64,000 bases of DNA from CAZUYC01 sp964624475 (GTDB lineage Bacteria; Myxococcota_A; UBA9160; SMWR01). Positions 9,129 through 16,514 of the stretch are shown here, one piece after another. The stretch lies in NCBI GenBank assembly GCA_964624475.1, contig CAZUYC010000088.1, positions 1 through 64,000 on the forward strand, in the 5' to 3' direction. The position numbers were made by a program, and so were the translations under genes. Every line of letters begins with the position of its first letter. Positions within the stretch are counted from its first letter, which is position 1. The notes under the pieces were generated by a model. The model did no database searches. It saw only the letters and a list, made by a program, of their open reading frames with translations, and was not told where the DNA came from.

Positions 9129-10442
9129 ATGTCGCGTGCGATCCGGGTCGGCCTCTGCGCGCTCTCAGTGGCCACGACCCTCGCACTCTGGCTCGACGGC
9201 ATCGCCGTCGTCGTCGGCCGCGAGGAGAACCCCTCCTTCCTGCTCCTCCTGCTCGGCGCCAACGGCGCTCTGCTCCTCGCCGTGTCGCGCCTCCCGGGAT
9301 GGGACCGCATCGTCCTCGCGTACGTCGCCTCGGGTCTCTCCGTGGTCGCCGTCGATCTCGGCTGCCGCTTCCTCCTCCCTTCGCGCTTCTACTACCGCGA
9401 GCACGAGCGCTTCGTGCGGCCGCTGCCGGGTCATCGGGGGCTCGCCCACTATCGCCCCAACGCCTCGTTCGAAGGCTCGACCTCCGGGGATCTCGCGGCC
9501 ATGCTGGGCGCGCCAGACCTCGCCGTGCCCAGGACGACCGTGTTCCGCACCGATGGCCTGGGATTCCGCAACGATCCGGATCGCGCCGCCCACCCCGTCG
9601 ACCTGTTGATCGTCGGCGACTCGTTCGGCGTGGGCACGGGCACGACCCAGCCCGCCACCTGGGTCGAGCAGCTCGGCGCCGCCACGGGGATTTCCCTCTA
9701 CAACCTCTCCATGCCGGGCGGGCCGTGGCATCACCTGATCGAGACCCGGATCTTCCTGGCGAAGATCCCGTTGCGCCGCGAAGGCACGCTGCTCCTCTGC
9801 CTCTATGCCGGCAACGATCTGGACGATTACTACGGGCCGCAGCTCGAGCCGGAGGAGCTCCGCTTCGCGGGCGCCTGGGAGGAGCTCTTGCATCGAATCG
9901 GCTTCGCCCAGCGGAGGAACCTGATCCGCAAGGCGCTCGCGGGATGGAGCGACCGCTCCCTTCGCCCGCTCGTGTTCGTCGGGAGCGTCGGCGACCGCGG
10001 GGGGATCCTCCGCCCGAACCTCGATGCCGCGCTGAGGAGCGAGGCGGAGGTCGCCGGGCACGCGAACGCGCGCGCCCTCTTCGCGATCCTGGACTCCTTC
10101 CGGCAGCTGGCCGCGTCGCATCCCTTCGAGCTCGAGATCGTGCTCTTTCCTTCCAAGGAGGAGGTCTACGCCTGGGCGCTGTCGAAAGGCCTCTCCCGGG
10201 CGGTCGCGAGCAGGACGGGATTCGCCAGGATCCTCGAGGCCTACTGCGCATCGCATTCGGTCCCGTTCCTGGACCTCACGGCCGCGTTCGTCGAAGAGGC
10301 GAAGCGCCTCTTCCTGCGCGAGGGAGATCTCCTCTGGTGGCCGGATGACTCGCATCCGAACGAGCGGGGTCACCGGCTCGCGGCGACGTTGATCGGGGGG
10401 TTCGTCGGTCGCTCCGGACCGCTCGCGGAAGGCGGTCTGTGA
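9129..10442 (+). CDS. Membrane-anchored SGNH-family hydrolase or acyltransferase
   Basis: This 437-residue protein starts with about three hydrophobic helices (residues 5-85), then an SGNH domain. The nucleophile motif is IVGDSFGVGTG, the oxyanion Gly and Asn lie in NLSMPGG and LYAGNDLDD, and the catalytic Asp-His pair is in DDSHPNERGH near the C terminus. Related membrane-tethered proteins (AlgX/AlgJ-type and polysaccharide O-acyl-modifying SGNH proteins) add or remove acyl groups on exported polysaccharides. The neighbouring glycosyltransferase-methyltransferase and YfhO-like genes support an envelope glycan role. Acyl transfer versus hydrolysis cannot be decided from sequence. Confidence 0.83.
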   Translation: MSRAIRVGLCALSVATTLALWLDGIAVVVGREENPSFLLLLLGANGALLLAVSRLPGWDRIVLAYVASGLSVVAVDLGCRFLLPSRFYYREHERFVRPLPGHRGLAHYRPNASFEGSTSGDLAAMLGAPDLAVPRTTVFRTDGLGFRNDPDRAAHPVDLLIVGDSFGVGTGTTQPATWVEQLGAATGISLYNLSMPGGPWHHLIETRIFLAKIPLRREGTLLLCLYAGNDLDDYYGPQLEPEELRFAGAWEELLHRIGFAQRRNLIRKALAGWSDRSLRPLVFVGSVGDRGGILRPNLDAALRSEAEVAGHANARALFAILDSFRQLAASHPFELEIVLFPSKEEVYAWALSKGLSRAVASRTGFARILEAYCASHSVPFLDLTAAFVEEAKRLFLREGDLLWWPDDSHPNERGHRLAATLIGGFVGRSGPLAEGGL

Positions 10443-10483
10443 AGCGAGGGCCTGCTAGCCTGTGGGGTCGACGGGGTGTCCTC

Positions 10484-10557
10484 GGCGGTGTAGCTCAGTC
10501 GGTTAGAGCGGCGGCTTCATAAGCCGTAGGTCGTTGGTTCGAGTCCAACCACCGCTA
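10484..10557 (+). tRNA. tRNA-Met (anticodon CAT)
   Basis: A complete cloverleaf can be folded by eye. The acceptor stem is GGCGGTG with CACCGCT (first pair a G-U wobble). The D-arm is GCTC/GAGC, the anticodon stem GCGGC/GCCGT around loop TTCATAA, and the T-stem GTTGG/CCAAC around TTCGAGT. The anticodon CAT is at 10518-10520, the discriminator base is A and CCA is not encoded. The anticodon stem lacks the three consecutive G-C pairs of initiator tRNA, so it is the elongator form. A CAT tRNA-Ile2 (the TilS substrate) is a less likely alternative. It lies 41 bases after the SGNH gene, and the opposite-strand PEP-CTERM ORF runs into it. Confidence 0.95.
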
Positions 10558-11207
10558 CCCCGGCCAGGCCCGGTGGATCGCCGGCGCCGCGCGGCTCTTC
10601 CCGCGGCGAGGAGCCCCACGCCGAAGTAGAGGAGCGCCGCGCTGGAAGGTTCGGGGACGGGGATCGCGCCCTCGATCTCTCCCCAGAGGAACGGCCCCGA
10701 TCCGGCATCGACCTCCACGTCGGCCCCGAGGAGCGCGGCGGCCAGCGCCGCCGGAGAGTTGGGGAGCCGAGGGAGATCCTCGAAGACGAGCTGTGTCAGC
10801 TTGAGGGTGCGGACCTCCGCCGGAAGGTTCGCTCCGAAGCTGCCCCAGCTGAAGAGGGCCGCCCGGATGGCCTCTGGATCGTTCGGGTTGGTGGGGTTGC
10901 CGTTGGCGTCGACGTAGATCGCAATCGAGAACGCGGCCACGTCCTCCGATGCCGGGTCCGACGAGAGCGTCGCGTCCGGGAGGTCGATGCGGATCCCCGC
11001 GGAGCCCGGCGGAAACCGGTAGAGCACGCTCTCCGGATTCATGCTCGAGTTCGGGACCCCGGGCTCGTAGAAGAGCATCCCGCCGAAGGGGATCGGCGCG
11101 GGGGAGTGGAAGGTGCCCTCGAACGCGACGGCGATCGGGGCCGCGCGGGCCGCGGAAGCGGCGAATCCTGCCCCAAGGGTCGCGAGAGAGACCCGCACGA
11201 ATCGCAT
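10503..11207 (-). CDS. PEP-CTERM-type exported protein reading into antisense tRNA
   Basis: From the ATG at 11207 the product is 234 residues with a signal peptide (RFVRVSLATLGAGFAASAARA). A beta-rich body follows, then a PEP-CTERM sorting signal: VPEPSS, a hydrophobic stretch (AALLYFGVGLLAAG) and an Arg cluster (RAARRRR). Such proteins are cleaved and anchored by an exosortase; none is in this window. Normally the protein ends shortly after the Arg cluster. Here it continues about 20 residues through the antisense strand of the tRNA-Met, ending GGWTRTNDLRLMKPPL at a TAA (10505-10503) inside the tRNA D-loop. An in-frame ATG at 11231 would add eight residues before the signal and is less likely. 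Function beyond surface location is unknown. Confidence 0.78.
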   Translation of the reverse strand: MRFVRVSLATLGAGFAASAARAAPIAVAFEGTFHSPAPIPFGGMLFYEPGVPNSSMNPESVLYRFPPGSAGIRIDLPDATLSSDPASEDVAAFSIAIYVDANGNPTNPNDPEAIRAALFSWGSFGANLPAEVRTLKLTQLVFEDLPRLPNSPAALAAALLGADVEVDAGSGPFLWGEIEGAIPVPEPSSAALLYFGVGLLAAGRAARRRRSTGPGRGSGGWTRTNDLRLMKPPL

Positions 11208-11358
11208 GCGGTGCAGCCCCCTCCGCGGCATCCCCTCGCCCGGTAGTGGACGTTCGATAGCGCCCCGTGGCAGCGCCGCGCCAGCGAGGGCGCGGGCCCG
11301 GCGCGCGCGCCGATGCGCGCCGGTCGGGAGCGCGGGCCCGAGGCTAGACTCGGGCCCG

Positions 11359-13056
11359 ATGAGGCGCAGCCGGGGCCCGGTCGTCGCCGTGAGCGTCGGC
11401 CTCGTTGCGCTCGCGCTCGCCGCCCACTGGCCCGCGACCGGGGGCGCCTTCCTCGCCTACGACGACGACCAGCGCGTCGTCGCGAACCCGATGGTGCAGC
11501 GCGGGCTCACGCGCGAGGGGGCGATCTGGGCCTTCGCGTCGCTGCACGCCGCCAACTGGACGCCGCTCACGTGGCTCTCGCACATGCTCGACGTCGAGCT
11601 CTTCGGCCTCGCGCCGTGGGGACACCATCTCGTGAGTGTGCTGCTGCACGCGGCGAACGCCGCGCTGGTCTTCCTGGCCTGGCGGCGCCTCTCCGGAGCG
11701 CTCTGGCGGAGCGCGGCCGTGGCCGCGCTCTTCGCGGTGCACCCGCTCCACGTCGAGTCGGTGGCGTGGGTGGCCGAGCGCAAGGACGTGCTCTCGGCCG
11801 GCTTCGGCTGGCTCGCGGTCCTCGCCTGGGCGGCCTTTGCCGAGCGGCCGCGCCGGGCGCCCTACCTCGCCGCGTGCGCCTGCCTCGCGCTCTCGCTGCT
11901 CTCGAAGCCGACCTGGGTGACGCTGCCGATGGCGCTCCTGCTGCTCGATTTCTGGCCGCTGCGCCGGCTCGGGCGCGTCGGCGCGGGGAGGCTCCTGCTC
12001 GAGAAGGCGCCGCTGCTGCTGCTCGCGCTCGGGTCGATCGCCGTGACGCTGCTCGCGCAGAGCCGCTGGGGCAACGTGCAGACGCTGGACGACCTCCCGC
12101 TCCGGCTACGGCTCGGGAACGCCTGCCTCGCCTACGTCGCCTACCTCGGGGCGGCGGTGTGGCCGAGTGCGCTCGCCGTTCCGTATCCGCACCCGGGGCT
12201 CCAGGTCTCGGCGCCGCGCGTGGCGCTGGCCGCCGCGGCGCTCCTCGCGGCGACCCTCGTCGCGCTGCGCCAGGCTTCGCTCCGGCCCTGGCTGGCCGTC
12301 GGCTGGCTCTGGTACCTGGGAACGCTCGTGCCGATGATCGGCCTCGTGCAGGTCGGCGGTCAGGCTCGGGCGGACCGCTACGCGTACCTCCCGCTGGTCG
12401 GGATCTACGTCGCCCTGGTCTGGAGCGTCGCGGAAGCCGCGCCGAGGCTGCGCCTGCCGCGCCGGCTCCTCGCGGCCGGCTTCGCGGCCGCGCTCGCCGC
12501 GCTCGCGCTCGCGACCCGCGCGCAGATCGGACACTGGCGCGACTCGATCTCGCTCTTCGAGCGCGCGCTCGCCGTGACGAGCCCGAACCCGGTCGCGCAC
12601 GTGATGATGGCCAAGGCGCTCGCGAGCGCGGGCCGCTTCGACGCGGCGCTCCCCCACCTCGACGCGGCGGGGCTCGACCACGTCGCCGAGGCGCAGGTGC
12701 TGCGGGCGGCCGTGCTCGTCGAGCTCCACCGCGAGGTCGAGGCGGAGGCGGCGGCGGAGACGGCGCTCCGGCTCGCGCCCGGCCACCCCGAGGCGCTCTT
12801 CCACCTCGGAGTGCTGCGGCAGCGGCGCGGCCGCTACGCAGAGGCGGCCCGGCTCTACCGCGAGGCGCTGCGCGGCGACCCCGAGGGCCTCTTCCTCCAC
12901 GCGCGTCACAACCTGGCGCTGGCCCTGGAGCGGCTCGGCGACCGCGAGGGAGCGCGCCGCGAGCTCGCGGAGGTGCTGCGCATCCAGCCGGGCTTCGTCC
13001 CCGCGCAGCGCAGCCTCGCCCGGCTGGCGGCGGACGCGGCCGCTTCGCGGCCTTGA
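11359..13056 (+). CDS. TMTC-like polytopic membrane protein with TPR repeats
   Basis: The ORF is open upstream, but the protein most plausibly starts at ATG 11359 (565 residues), where the first hydrophobic helix begins. Residues 1-~400 contain about nine or ten membrane helices. The early exported loop has FLAYDDDQRVVANP and ...WTPLTWLSHMLDVELFG, then HPLHVESVAWVAERKDVLS, typical of bacterial relatives of TMTC O-mannosyltransferases. The last ~160 residues carry about four tetratricopeptide repeats (for example EALFHLGVLRQRRGRYAEAA and RHNLALALERLGDREGA). The acidic DDD in the first loop may be the sugar-transfer site by analogy with GT-C enzymes. It is probably a lipid-linked-sugar glycosyltransferase of the inner membrane; the substrate is unknown. 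Confidence 0.83.
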   Translation: MRRSRGPVVAVSVGLVALALAAHWPATGGAFLAYDDDQRVVANPMVQRGLTREGAIWAFASLHAANWTPLTWLSHMLDVELFGLAPWGHHLVSVLLHAANAALVFLAWRRLSGALWRSAAVAALFAVHPLHVESVAWVAERKDVLSAGFGWLAVLAWAAFAERPRRAPYLAACACLALSLLSKPTWVTLPMALLLLDFWPLRRLGRVGAGRLLLEKAPLLLLALGSIAVTLLAQSRWGNVQTLDDLPLRLRLGNACLAYVAYLGAAVWPSALAVPYPHPGLQVSAPRVALAAAALLAATLVALRQASLRPWLAVGWLWYLGTLVPMIGLVQVGGQARADRYAYLPLVGIYVALVWSVAEAAPRLRLPRRLLAAGFAAALAALALATRAQIGHWRDSISLFERALAVTSPNPVAHVMMAKALASAGRFDAALPHLDAAGLDHVAEAQVLRAAVLVELHREVEAEAAAETALRLAPGHPEALFHLGVLRQRRGRYAEAARLYREALRGDPEGLFLHARHNLALALERLGDREGARRELAEVLRIQPGFVPAQRSLARLAADAAASRP

Positions 13057-13067
13057 CGGTTCCAACT

Positions 13068-13155
13068 GGGCTCCGCTCGCCTGCGGCTCGCTGCGCGCGC
13101 CCGGCCCGATCGGGCTCCGCTCGCCTGCGGCTCGCTGCGCGCGCCCTGCGGGCGC
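13068..13155 (-). repeat. Two copies of the GNA-hairpin repeat (inverted)
   Basis: Two near-identical ~34-base units begin at 13068 and 13112. Read on the minus strand they give GCGCAGCGA-GCCGCAGGC-GAGCGGAG, the family core. The mini-hairpins (stem GCC/GGC, loop GCA) are at 13079-13087 and 13123-13131. They sit between the 3' ends of two convergent genes, where they may also act in transcript ending. Confidence 0.8.
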
Positions 13156-13171
13156 TTGCTTCGGCCTCGGC

Positions 13172-13741
13172 CTAGCGCGCGCGCGTCCGGCGCGCGAGCA
13201 GGGCGAGGCCCGCGGCGAGCAGGGCGGCGCTGCCCGGCTCGGGGACCGGGAAGTTCGCCTGGACGGCGTCGACGTCGAGGGCGAAGCCCGAGACCTGGCT
13301 GATCCGGACGAAGAAGACCGGCTCGGCGAGCAGGCCGCGGAAGTCGACGCGCCCCTGGGCGGTGCCGCCGAGGATGTTTCCGAGCGGCGTCCAGGCGACG
13401 CCGTCGCGGCTCACGGCGACCGCGGCCTCCTCGGCCGCGTCTGTCGCGGAGCGGTCCATGTCGAAGACGACGAGGTCGTCCCCGACGTCGTCGAGGACGC
13501 CGAGCGCAAAGCGCACGACCAGCGTGCCGGGGAGGCGCAGCGGATCGGCGTCCGTCGCCGAGCCGAGGAAGAGGCCGGAGCGGTCCGGGGGCCCGAGGAC
13601 GTTGCCGCCGGTGAAGGGGGTGGTGTTGGCCGACGAGACGAGCTCGCCCGCGAAGATCGGGGCGGCGACGGCGGGCGCGGCGAGCGCAAGGCCGAGCAGG
13701 ACGGCAGCAGAGGCAGCCAAACGGCGCGGGATTCGCGGCAA
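13172..13741 (-). CDS. PEP-CTERM-type exported protein
   Basis: The ORF opens at 13927, but the best start is a TTG at 13741, six bases after GGAGG, giving 189 residues. It begins with a basic stretch and signal peptide (RRLAASAAVLLGLALAAPAVAA). The body contains a discoidin-like beta segment (GDDLVVFDMDRS, VAVSRDGVAWTPLG, FFVRISQVSGFALDVDAV). The C terminus is a classic sorting signal: VPEPGSAALLAAGLALLARR and a final Arg-rich tail. The family is secreted and anchored by exosortase and often linked to exopolysaccharide. It is convergent with the TMTC-like gene and upstream of nothing on its own strand until the CoA ligase. Confidence 0.82.
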   Translation of the reverse strand: MPRIPRRLAASAAVLLGLALAAPAVAAPIFAGELVSSANTTPFTGGNVLGPPDRSGLFLGSATDADPLRLPGTLVVRFALGVLDDVGDDLVVFDMDRSATDAAEEAAVAVSRDGVAWTPLGNILGGTAQGRVDFRGLLAEPVFFVRISQVSGFALDVDAVQANFPVPEPGSAALLAAGLALLARRTRAR

Positions 13742-13850
13742 CGGTCGCCTCCGGACCCTTCCCAGACGGCGACCTCGAGCCGGGGCCCGGACGGGCCACG
13801 GCACACCAGCCGCCGATTCCTGGGTGGTCGCCGCTAGGCGTTTGTGGCAA

Positions 13851-13902
13851 GGCCGCGAAGCGGCCGCGCAGCAGCCGCGCAGCGAGGCGCAGCCGAGCGA
13901 AG
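13851..13902 (+). repeat. GNA-hairpin repeat copy
   Basis: This copy reads GCGCAGCGA-GGCGCAGCC-GAGCGAAG, with the mini-hairpin (stem GGC/GCC, loop GCA) at 13886-13894. An 11-base internal duplication (agccgcgcagc) precedes the core. It lies 44 bases beyond the 3' end of the CoA ligase and upstream of the PEP-CTERM start, in a 204-base gap with no other feature I can support. Confidence 0.75.
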
Positions 13903-13945
13903 TGGGGGTCCCCGCTCGGGCCCGCAATCGGGGCGGGGGAACGCC

Positions 13946-15502
13946 TCAGCCCAGGCGGTGCTTCTGCACCTTGCCGGTCTCCGTGCGGGGGAGCGACGGG
14001 AGCGCGACGAACTCCCGCGGGAGCTTGAAGGCGGCGAGGCGCTCGCGGCCCCAGGCGAGCAGGGCCTCGGGGTCGAGCGCGCAGCCCGGCGCCGGGACCA
14101 CGTAGGCGCGCCCGGCCTCCCCCCACTTCGGATCCGGCAATCCGACCACGGCGATCTCGCGCACCGCCGGGTGCTCCGAGTACACCGCCTCGACCTCGGC
14201 CGGGTAGACGTTCTCGCCGCCGGAGATGTACATGTCGCGCGCCCGGCCGACGAGCGTCACGAAACCCTCGGCGTCGGCGCTCGCGAGGTCGCCGGTGCGC
14301 AACCACCCGCCGCGCAGCACCTCGGCCGTCTCGTCGGGGCGGTTCCAGTAGCCGAGCATCGCGATCGGACCGCGCACCACGATCTCGCCGGCCTCGCCGG
14401 ACCGCGCGTCCCGCCAGCGCTCGGGAGGCCCTTCGAGGGTCTCGCTGCGCACGATCCGCAGCTCCGTCTGCGCGACCGGGCGCCCCACGCTCCCGGCCTT
14501 GCGGATCGAGTCCTGCGCGTCGAGGCAGCAGAGGATCGAGGTCTCCGTCTGGCCGAAGCCCTGCTTCAGCACCAGGCCGTGCGCCTCGAAGGCGCGGATC
14601 AGCTCCACTGGGATCGCGGCGCCCGCGCCGAACAGGAAGCGCAGCGAGCGGAGCCCCGCGCGCCCCGGCCCGGCTTCGAGCGCATCGAGGAGGGCTCGGA
14701 ACATCGTCGGGACGCCGCCGAAGAAGGTGATGCCCTCGCGGCCCACATCCTCCCAGACCGAGGCGGGGTCGAAGGCGCGCCGCAGCACCACGCGGCCTCC
14801 GGCGTAGAGCGTCGGGAGCGAGAGGATGTTCAGGCCGAAGGAGTGGAAGAGGGGGAGCGCCACGAGCACGCGGTCGTCGCGCGAGAGCCGGAAGAAGCGC
14901 TCCGCGTTGCGGCTGTTGGCGAGCGTCTTGCGCTCGGGGAGGAGCGCACCCTTGGGACGCCCCGTCGTGCCCGACGTGTAGAGGATCATCATCGGCCGCT
15001 CGGGCGACGCCGGCACGCTCGGCTCGAACGGGCGCGCTCCCGCGAGGGCGCGCTCCCAGGGGTCGCCCGGCCCGCCGCAGCGCAGGATCGCGGGCGGGGG
15101 TCCCGGGAGCCCGTCCGCTGCCGCACGCACGCCGGGTTCCAACGCCGTCTCGCAGAGCAGCGCGCGCGGCGCGCAGTCGGAGAGCAGGAAGCGGATCTCC
15201 CGCGGCACGAGGCGCGCGTTGATCGGCACCGAGATCGCGCCGAGGCGCGCAGCGGCGAAGAGCGCCTCGAGGTAGGCCGAGCGGTTGCCGGAGACGAGGG
15301 CGATCCGCTCGCCCGGCGCGACACCCGCGGCGCGGAGCACGTCGGCCGCGCGCAGGATCCGCTCGTGCAGCGCCGCGAAGTCGAGCCGGCGCTCGTCGTC
15401 CACCAGGGCCAGGCGGCTCCCGGCGAGCTCCGCATGCCGCTCGATCCAGCGGCCGAAGCCGTCCCGGTCGCGGATGGGCGAGCTGGGGGTCGCGCGGGTC
15501 AA
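13946..15502 (-). CDS. Acyl-CoA synthetase (AMP-forming CoA ligase)
   Basis: This 518-residue protein activates a carboxylic acid with ATP and CoA through an acyl-adenylate. Family motifs are all present: the phosphate-binding loop ILYTSGTTGRPKGALL, the GQTET region (KQGFGQTETS), the hinge segment GGWLRTGDL, RARDMYISGGENVYPAEVE, and the C-terminal catalytic Lys in PRTETGKVQKHRL. Length and order match medium/long-chain fatty-acid or aryl-acid ligases; the exact substrate cannot be assigned. The start is a TTG at 15502 with no strong ribosome-binding site and no better upstream codon. It is divergent from the hotdog gene across only 35 bases, suggesting a shared promoter region and a common acyl-CoA pathway. 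Confidence 0.9.
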   Translation of the reverse strand: MTRATPSSPIRDRDGFGRWIERHAELAGSRLALVDDERRLDFAALHERILRAADVLRAAGVAPGERIALVSGNRSAYLEALFAAARLGAISVPINARLVPREIRFLLSDCAPRALLCETALEPGVRAAADGLPGPPPAILRCGGPGDPWERALAGARPFEPSVPASPERPMMILYTSGTTGRPKGALLPERKTLANSRNAERFFRLSRDDRVLVALPLFHSFGLNILSLPTLYAGGRVVLRRAFDPASVWEDVGREGITFFGGVPTMFRALLDALEAGPGRAGLRSLRFLFGAGAAIPVELIRAFEAHGLVLKQGFGQTETSILCCLDAQDSIRKAGSVGRPVAQTELRIVRSETLEGPPERWRDARSGEAGEIVVRGPIAMLGYWNRPDETAEVLRGGWLRTGDLASADAEGFVTLVGRARDMYISGGENVYPAEVEAVYSEHPAVREIAVVGLPDPKWGEAGRAYVVPAPGCALDPEALLAWGRERLAAFKLPREFVALPSLPRTETGKVQKHRLG

Positions 15503-15537
15503 CGGAGCTGCTACAAGAGTCCCGGCGGGAGGGTACC

Positions 15538-16395
15538 GTGAACCTGAAGGGCGAGCCGGCCCGGGTCGGGCGTCACTGCGGGTCGAACGCCTACACCGCG
15601 ACGCCCGAGGTCGTCGCCTTCTACGCCGAAGCGCTCGACGACCGGAGCGAGCTCTACGCCGAGCTGGCGCCTTCCCTCCTTTACCACTCGGAGTGCTACC
15701 GCTTCGTCGGCGAGTGGTACCTGAAGAACCTGTTCGGGAACCTCCACGCGCGGCAGGACTGGGAGCTCTTCGCGCCGATCGAGGTCGGCGCGATGGTGCG
15801 TACGCGCTCGACGATCGTCGAGCGCTACCACAAGCGCGGTCGCGACTACGTGGTGAACGAGACGGACGTACTCTGCGGGGCGGACGGCCGGCTCCTGGTC
15901 CGCGGCAGGACGCACCAGTCGTTCCTCCCGGCGCGCGAGCGGGCGGGCCCTGGCTTCGTGGTGGACTCGGGGACCGCGGCGCGCAAGTCCGAGCGCGAGC
16001 CCTTCCCGACGGCGACCGGCCGCGAGCTCCCCGCGCTGCACAAGCGGGTCGATGCGCGCCGCTGCTGGATGTTCTCGGGCCCCGGCCGCAACTACCACAC
16101 GGACCGCGAGGCGGCGCAGCAGCTCGGCTTCCCGAACATCGTCGTGCAGGGGATGATGTCGACCTGCTTCGTCGCGCAGGCGATGCAGGACGCCTTCGGG
16201 CGGGGCTGGGTCGAGGGCGGGCGGATGTCGGCGAAGCTCGTGAACGTCCTGTGGGTGGACGAGAGCGTCGTCGCCCGGGCGCGCGTGCGCGAGGAGGTTC
16301 CGGAGGGCGACCGGGTGCGCGTCCAATGCGACGTCTGGGTGGACAAGGACGACGGCACGCGGATCCTCGCAGGCACCGCCAGCGCCCTCGGCTAG
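15538..16395 (+). CDS. Double-hotdog MaoC-like protein
   Basis: The product is 285 residues from a GTG with a strong GGAGG five bases upstream. It looks like two hotdog folds in tandem: residues ~5-135 (EWYLKNLFGNLHARQDWELF, then DVLCGADGRLLVRGRTHQSF) and ~165-285 (MaoC-like GRNYHTDREAAQQLGFPN). Such proteins act on acyl-CoA thioesters as enoyl-CoA hydratases. The usual hydratase motif (Asp, Asn, His in SGDxNPxH) reads SGPGRNYH here: His is kept, but the positions of Asp and Asn are Pro and Arg. Hydratase activity is therefore doubtful; a binding or thioesterase-like role is possible. It is divergent from the CoA ligase and followed by the palindromic element. Confidence 0.72.
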   Translation: MNLKGEPARVGRHCGSNAYTATPEVVAFYAEALDDRSELYAELAPSLLYHSECYRFVGEWYLKNLFGNLHARQDWELFAPIEVGAMVRTRSTIVERYHKRGRDYVVNETDVLCGADGRLLVRGRTHQSFLPARERAGPGFVVDSGTAARKSEREPFPTATGRELPALHKRVDARRCWMFSGPGRNYHTDREAAQQLGFPNIVVQGMMSTCFVAQAMQDAFGRGWVEGGRMSAKLVNVLWVDESVVARARVREEVPEGDRVRVQCDVWVDKDDGTRILAGTASALG

Positions 16396-16402
16396 CCGGG
16401 AG

Positions 16403-16513
16403 CGGGGACGGTGTTCAGATGTTTCGGATATTCAGATTCTCCGGGAAGAGGTCCGAGACCCCCAAACGACGAAGGAGAATCTGAATATCCGAAACATCTG
16501 AACACCGTCCCCG
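16403..16513. mobile_element. Palindromic MITE/REP-like element, 40-bp perfect arms
   Basis: The arms at 16403-16442 and 16474-16513 are perfect reverse complements, separated by a 31-base loop. The outer end reads CGGGGACGGTGTTCAGATG. This GGGGACGGTGTTCA-type terminus resembles palindromes associated with REP-associated (IS200-like) transposases in deltaproteobacteria; that link is from memory of the motif, not a search. The element carries no coding sequence and is much less GC-rich than its surroundings, so it is probably acquired. No target-site duplication is obvious. Its right arm contains the only ribosome-binding-like site (AAGGAG, 16472-16477) ahead of tilS. Confidence 0.85.
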
Positions 16514-16514
16514 T

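Noticed and set aside
13946..15541. A long plus-strand open frame opposite the CoA ligase.
   Set aside because: The minus-strand ligase has every catalytic motif; the plus-strand translation has none.
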